Both the position numbers and the translations under genes were made by a program. The notes below the pieces were generated by a model. It saw only the letters and a list, made by a program, of their open reading frames with translations, was not told where the DNA came from and made no database searches. A stretch of 64,000 bases of DNA from Streptomyces sp. GS7 (GTDB lineage: Bacteria > Actinomycetota > Actinomycetes > Streptomycetales > Streptomycetaceae): NCBI RefSeq assembly GCF_009834125.1, contig NZ_CP047146.1, forward strand, positions 2,597,501 through 2,661,500. Direction: 5' to 3'. Below, in pieces: positions 62,657 through 64,000 of the stretch (positions are counted from its first letter, which is position 1; every line of letters begins with the position of its first letter).

Positions 62657-62716
62657 GATGCGAGTGCGCGGGCCCGCTGTCAACGGTCGTCTCGGGGCAG
62701 GTCGTAGGGTTGAGGG

Positions 62717-63277
62717 GTGCCACAGCTTCCGTACAAGGTCCACGAACTCTCCGTCGGCCAGCTCTCCGCGCGCAGCGGCGCGGCGGTGTCCGCGCTGCAC
62801 TTCTACGAGTCGAAGGGGCTGATCAGCAGCACCCGGACGGCCGGGAACCAGCGCCGCTACACCCGCGACGCGCTGCGCCGGGTCGCGTTCGTACGGGCGG
62901 CGCAGCGCGTCGGGATCCCGCTCGCGGTGATCCGGGACGCGCTGGCGGAGCTGCCGGACGAGCGCACCCCCAACCGCGAGGACTGGGCCCGGCTGTCCGA
63001 GGTGTGGCGCTCCGAACTGGACGAGCGGATCAGCCAGCTCGTCGAGCTGCGCGACCGGCTGTCCGACTGCATCGGCTGCGGCTGCCTCTCGCTGCAGACG
63101 TGCGCGCTGTCGAACCCGTACGACAGCCTCGGCGAACAGGGGCCGGGCGCGCGGCGGTTGCGGGTGGACCGGGCCGCCAAGGACCCGGCGCCGGCGGACG
63201 ACGGCGGCGCCGGGCCGTGCGCGCCGGGCGACGCGGGGTGCGCCCCCGCGCCGGGGCGCGGCACCGGCCGGGGATGA
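62717..63277 (+). CDS. soxR: SoxR redox-sensing MerR-family regulator
   Basis: 186 residues from GTG 62717. The MerR helix-turn-helix ([37 protein letters not shown]) is followed by the dimerisation helix and the [2Fe-2S] cluster motif, with Cys118, Cys121, Cys123 and Cys129 in [12 protein letters not shown]. SoxR of streptomycetes senses redox-active molecules such as endogenous pigments. A 45-residue Pro/Ala/Gly-rich tail with two extra Cys residues ([14 protein letters not shown]) is longer than in enterobacterial SoxR. It sits beside the MaoC gene but I see no functional link. Confidence 0.93.
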   Translation: MPQLPYKVHELSVGQLSARSGAAVSALHFYESKGLISSTRTAGNQRRYTRDALRRVAFVRAAQRVGIPLAVIRDALAELPDERTPNREDWARLSEVWRSELDERISQLVELRDRLSDCIGCGCLSLQTCALSNPYDSLGEQGPGARRLRVDRAAKDPAPADDGGAGPCAPGDAGCAPAPGRGTGRG

Positions 63278-63299
63278 CCGCACCCGGCCCGGCCGCCGG

Positions 63300-64000
63300 C
63301 TACCAGACGGACGGGGTGCGGGCCGCCCACGGACGGGCCCGCTCCAGCTGGGCGGAGAGCGAGATCAGCGTGGCCTCGTCGCCGTAGCGGCCGGCCAGCA
63401 TGACGCCGATCGGCAGGCCCTGTGCCGTCCAGTGCAGCGGGACGCTGACCGCGGGCTGGCCGGTGACGTTGAAGAGCGCGCTAAACGGGGTGAACCGCCC
63501 GATGGCGGCGAACTCGGCCTGCGGATCGGCGTCGTCGCGCAGCGCGCCCACCAGGGGCGGGGGTGCGGCCACGGTGGGGGAGAGGATCACGTCGTAGCCG
63601 GTGTCCGGCGGCATCAGGCCGTCGGCGACGGTCTGGCCGAGCATCCGGAAGGCATGCAGGGACCCCGCGAAGGCCGGGCCGCTGATCGCGGCGCCGCGGG
63701 CCCGCAGATAGCGGGTGAGCGGCATCAGCTTCTCCTCGCTCTCCGGTGGGACGGGGCGGAGGGCGGCCATCACGGACCACACGCGGGTGAAGGCGAGGAG
63801 GATGTCCTCGTCGGCGGGGATGGCCAACTCCTCGCACTCGTGGCCGAGTTCGGCCAGCAGTGCGGTGGTCTCGGCGACCGCGGCCCGGCAGTCGGCGTGC
63901 ACCTCGGCGCCCGCCACGGGGGCCTCGGTGAGCACCGCGATCCGCAGCCGGCCCGGGTCGCGGCGGGCGTGGCCGGCGAAGGTCTCGCCGGGCGGCAGCG
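63300..64000 (-). CDS. Amidase signature-family hydrolase, partial (N-terminus outside window)
   Basis: The C-terminal 233 residues or so; the gene continues past the right edge. Amidase C-terminal features are visible: YDVILSPTVAAPPPLVGAL, PFSALFNVTGQPAVSVPLHW and GLPIGVMLAGRYGDEATLISL. The Ser-Ser-Lys catalytic core lies outside the window. It hydrolyses amides; the substrate is unknown. It is convergent with soxR with a 22-base gap. Confidence 0.88.
   Translation of the reverse strand, partial: LPPGETFAGHARRDPGRLRIAVLTEAPVAGAEVHADCRAAVAETTALLAELGHECEELAIPADEDILLAFTRVWSVMAALRPVPPESEEKLMPLTRYLRARGAAISGPAFAGSLHAFRMLGQTVADGLMPPDTGYDVILSPTVAAPPPLVGALRDDADPQAEFAAIGRFTPFSALFNVTGQPAVSVPLHWTAQGLPIGVMLAGRYGDEATLISLSAQLERARPWAARTPSVW

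Overview
This 64 kb window is chromosomal DNA from a streptomycete (Streptomyces or a very close relative). The evidence is the very high GC content, the frequent GTG and TTG starts behind purine-rich ribosome sites, and the gene set: streptogrisin-type protease beside a subtilisin inhibitor, SepF-like protein, DnaE2 cassette, cell-wall-anchored AA10 oxidase, SpoIIE-type phosphatases and SoxR. From memory, the order gcdH - sepF-like - dnaE2 - lipase - AA10 - hmgA - SoxR matches S. coelicolor from about SCO1750 down to SCO1697, so this looks like the conserved chromosome core with some lineage-specific insertions. I saw no rRNA, tRNA, CRISPR array, insertion sequence, prophage or large antibiotic cluster.

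Layout. 1-4.4 kb: a membrane mannosyltransferase-like protein (partial), an MFS exporter, glutaryl-CoA dehydrogenase and a SepF-like protein. 4.8-12.4 kb: an amino-acid-type ABC transport locus. Leftward it holds a lipoprotein binding protein and a broken GNAT gene studded with palindromic repeats; rightward it holds an operon of permease, FAD/NAD(P)-binding enzyme, permease, ATPase and a second binding protein. 12.6-15.5 kb: band-7 protein, secreted serine protease and, convergent to it, its likely inhibitor family member. 15.8-18.6 kb: TetR/SDR pair and an ABC-2-like membrane protein. 18.8-23.5 kb: dnaE2 and a degenerate Y-family polymerase behind a LexA-like box. 23.8-32.3 kb: secreted lipase, amino acid permease with divergent Lrp regulator, AA10 oxidase with an LAETG sorting signal, a large PAS/GAF/SpoIIE/HATPase phosphatase, a methyltransferase, and a frameshifted GNAT gene. 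32.5-38 kb: asparagine synthetase, GntR, DDAH, membrane SpoIIE phosphatase, AAA ATPase. 38.2-48 kb: a polysaccharide locus (GH39-like protein; two family-2 glycosyltransferases, a deacetylase and a giant flippase/GT-C fusion in one coupled operon; a FemAB/CelD-like protein). 48.2-53.6 kb: YoaK protein, SGNH lipase, a small conserved-looking protein, an orphan type ISP C-terminal domain, and an MFS transporter. 53.6-64 kb: GntR and hmgA (tyrosine catabolism), three TetR genes, aldehyde and alcohol dehydrogenases, acyl-CoA dehydrogenase, MaoC hydratase, SoxR and a partial amidase.

The most notable signals are regulatory and modular. A 17-bp palindrome recurs upstream of glutaryl-CoA dehydrogenase, the aldehyde dehydrogenase and the second acyl-CoA dehydrogenase; the last copy sits in the divergent promoter of a TetR gene, so a local TetR regulon is likely. 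A separate, exactly repeated 16-bp box lies upstream of another TetR gene and of the MaoC gene. The ABC locus with an embedded flavoprotein, translationally coupled across five genes, is the best candidate for an uncharacterised uptake-and-oxidation system. Two families of small palindromic repeats have landed inside coding regions, extending two proteins and accompanying the decay of a third.
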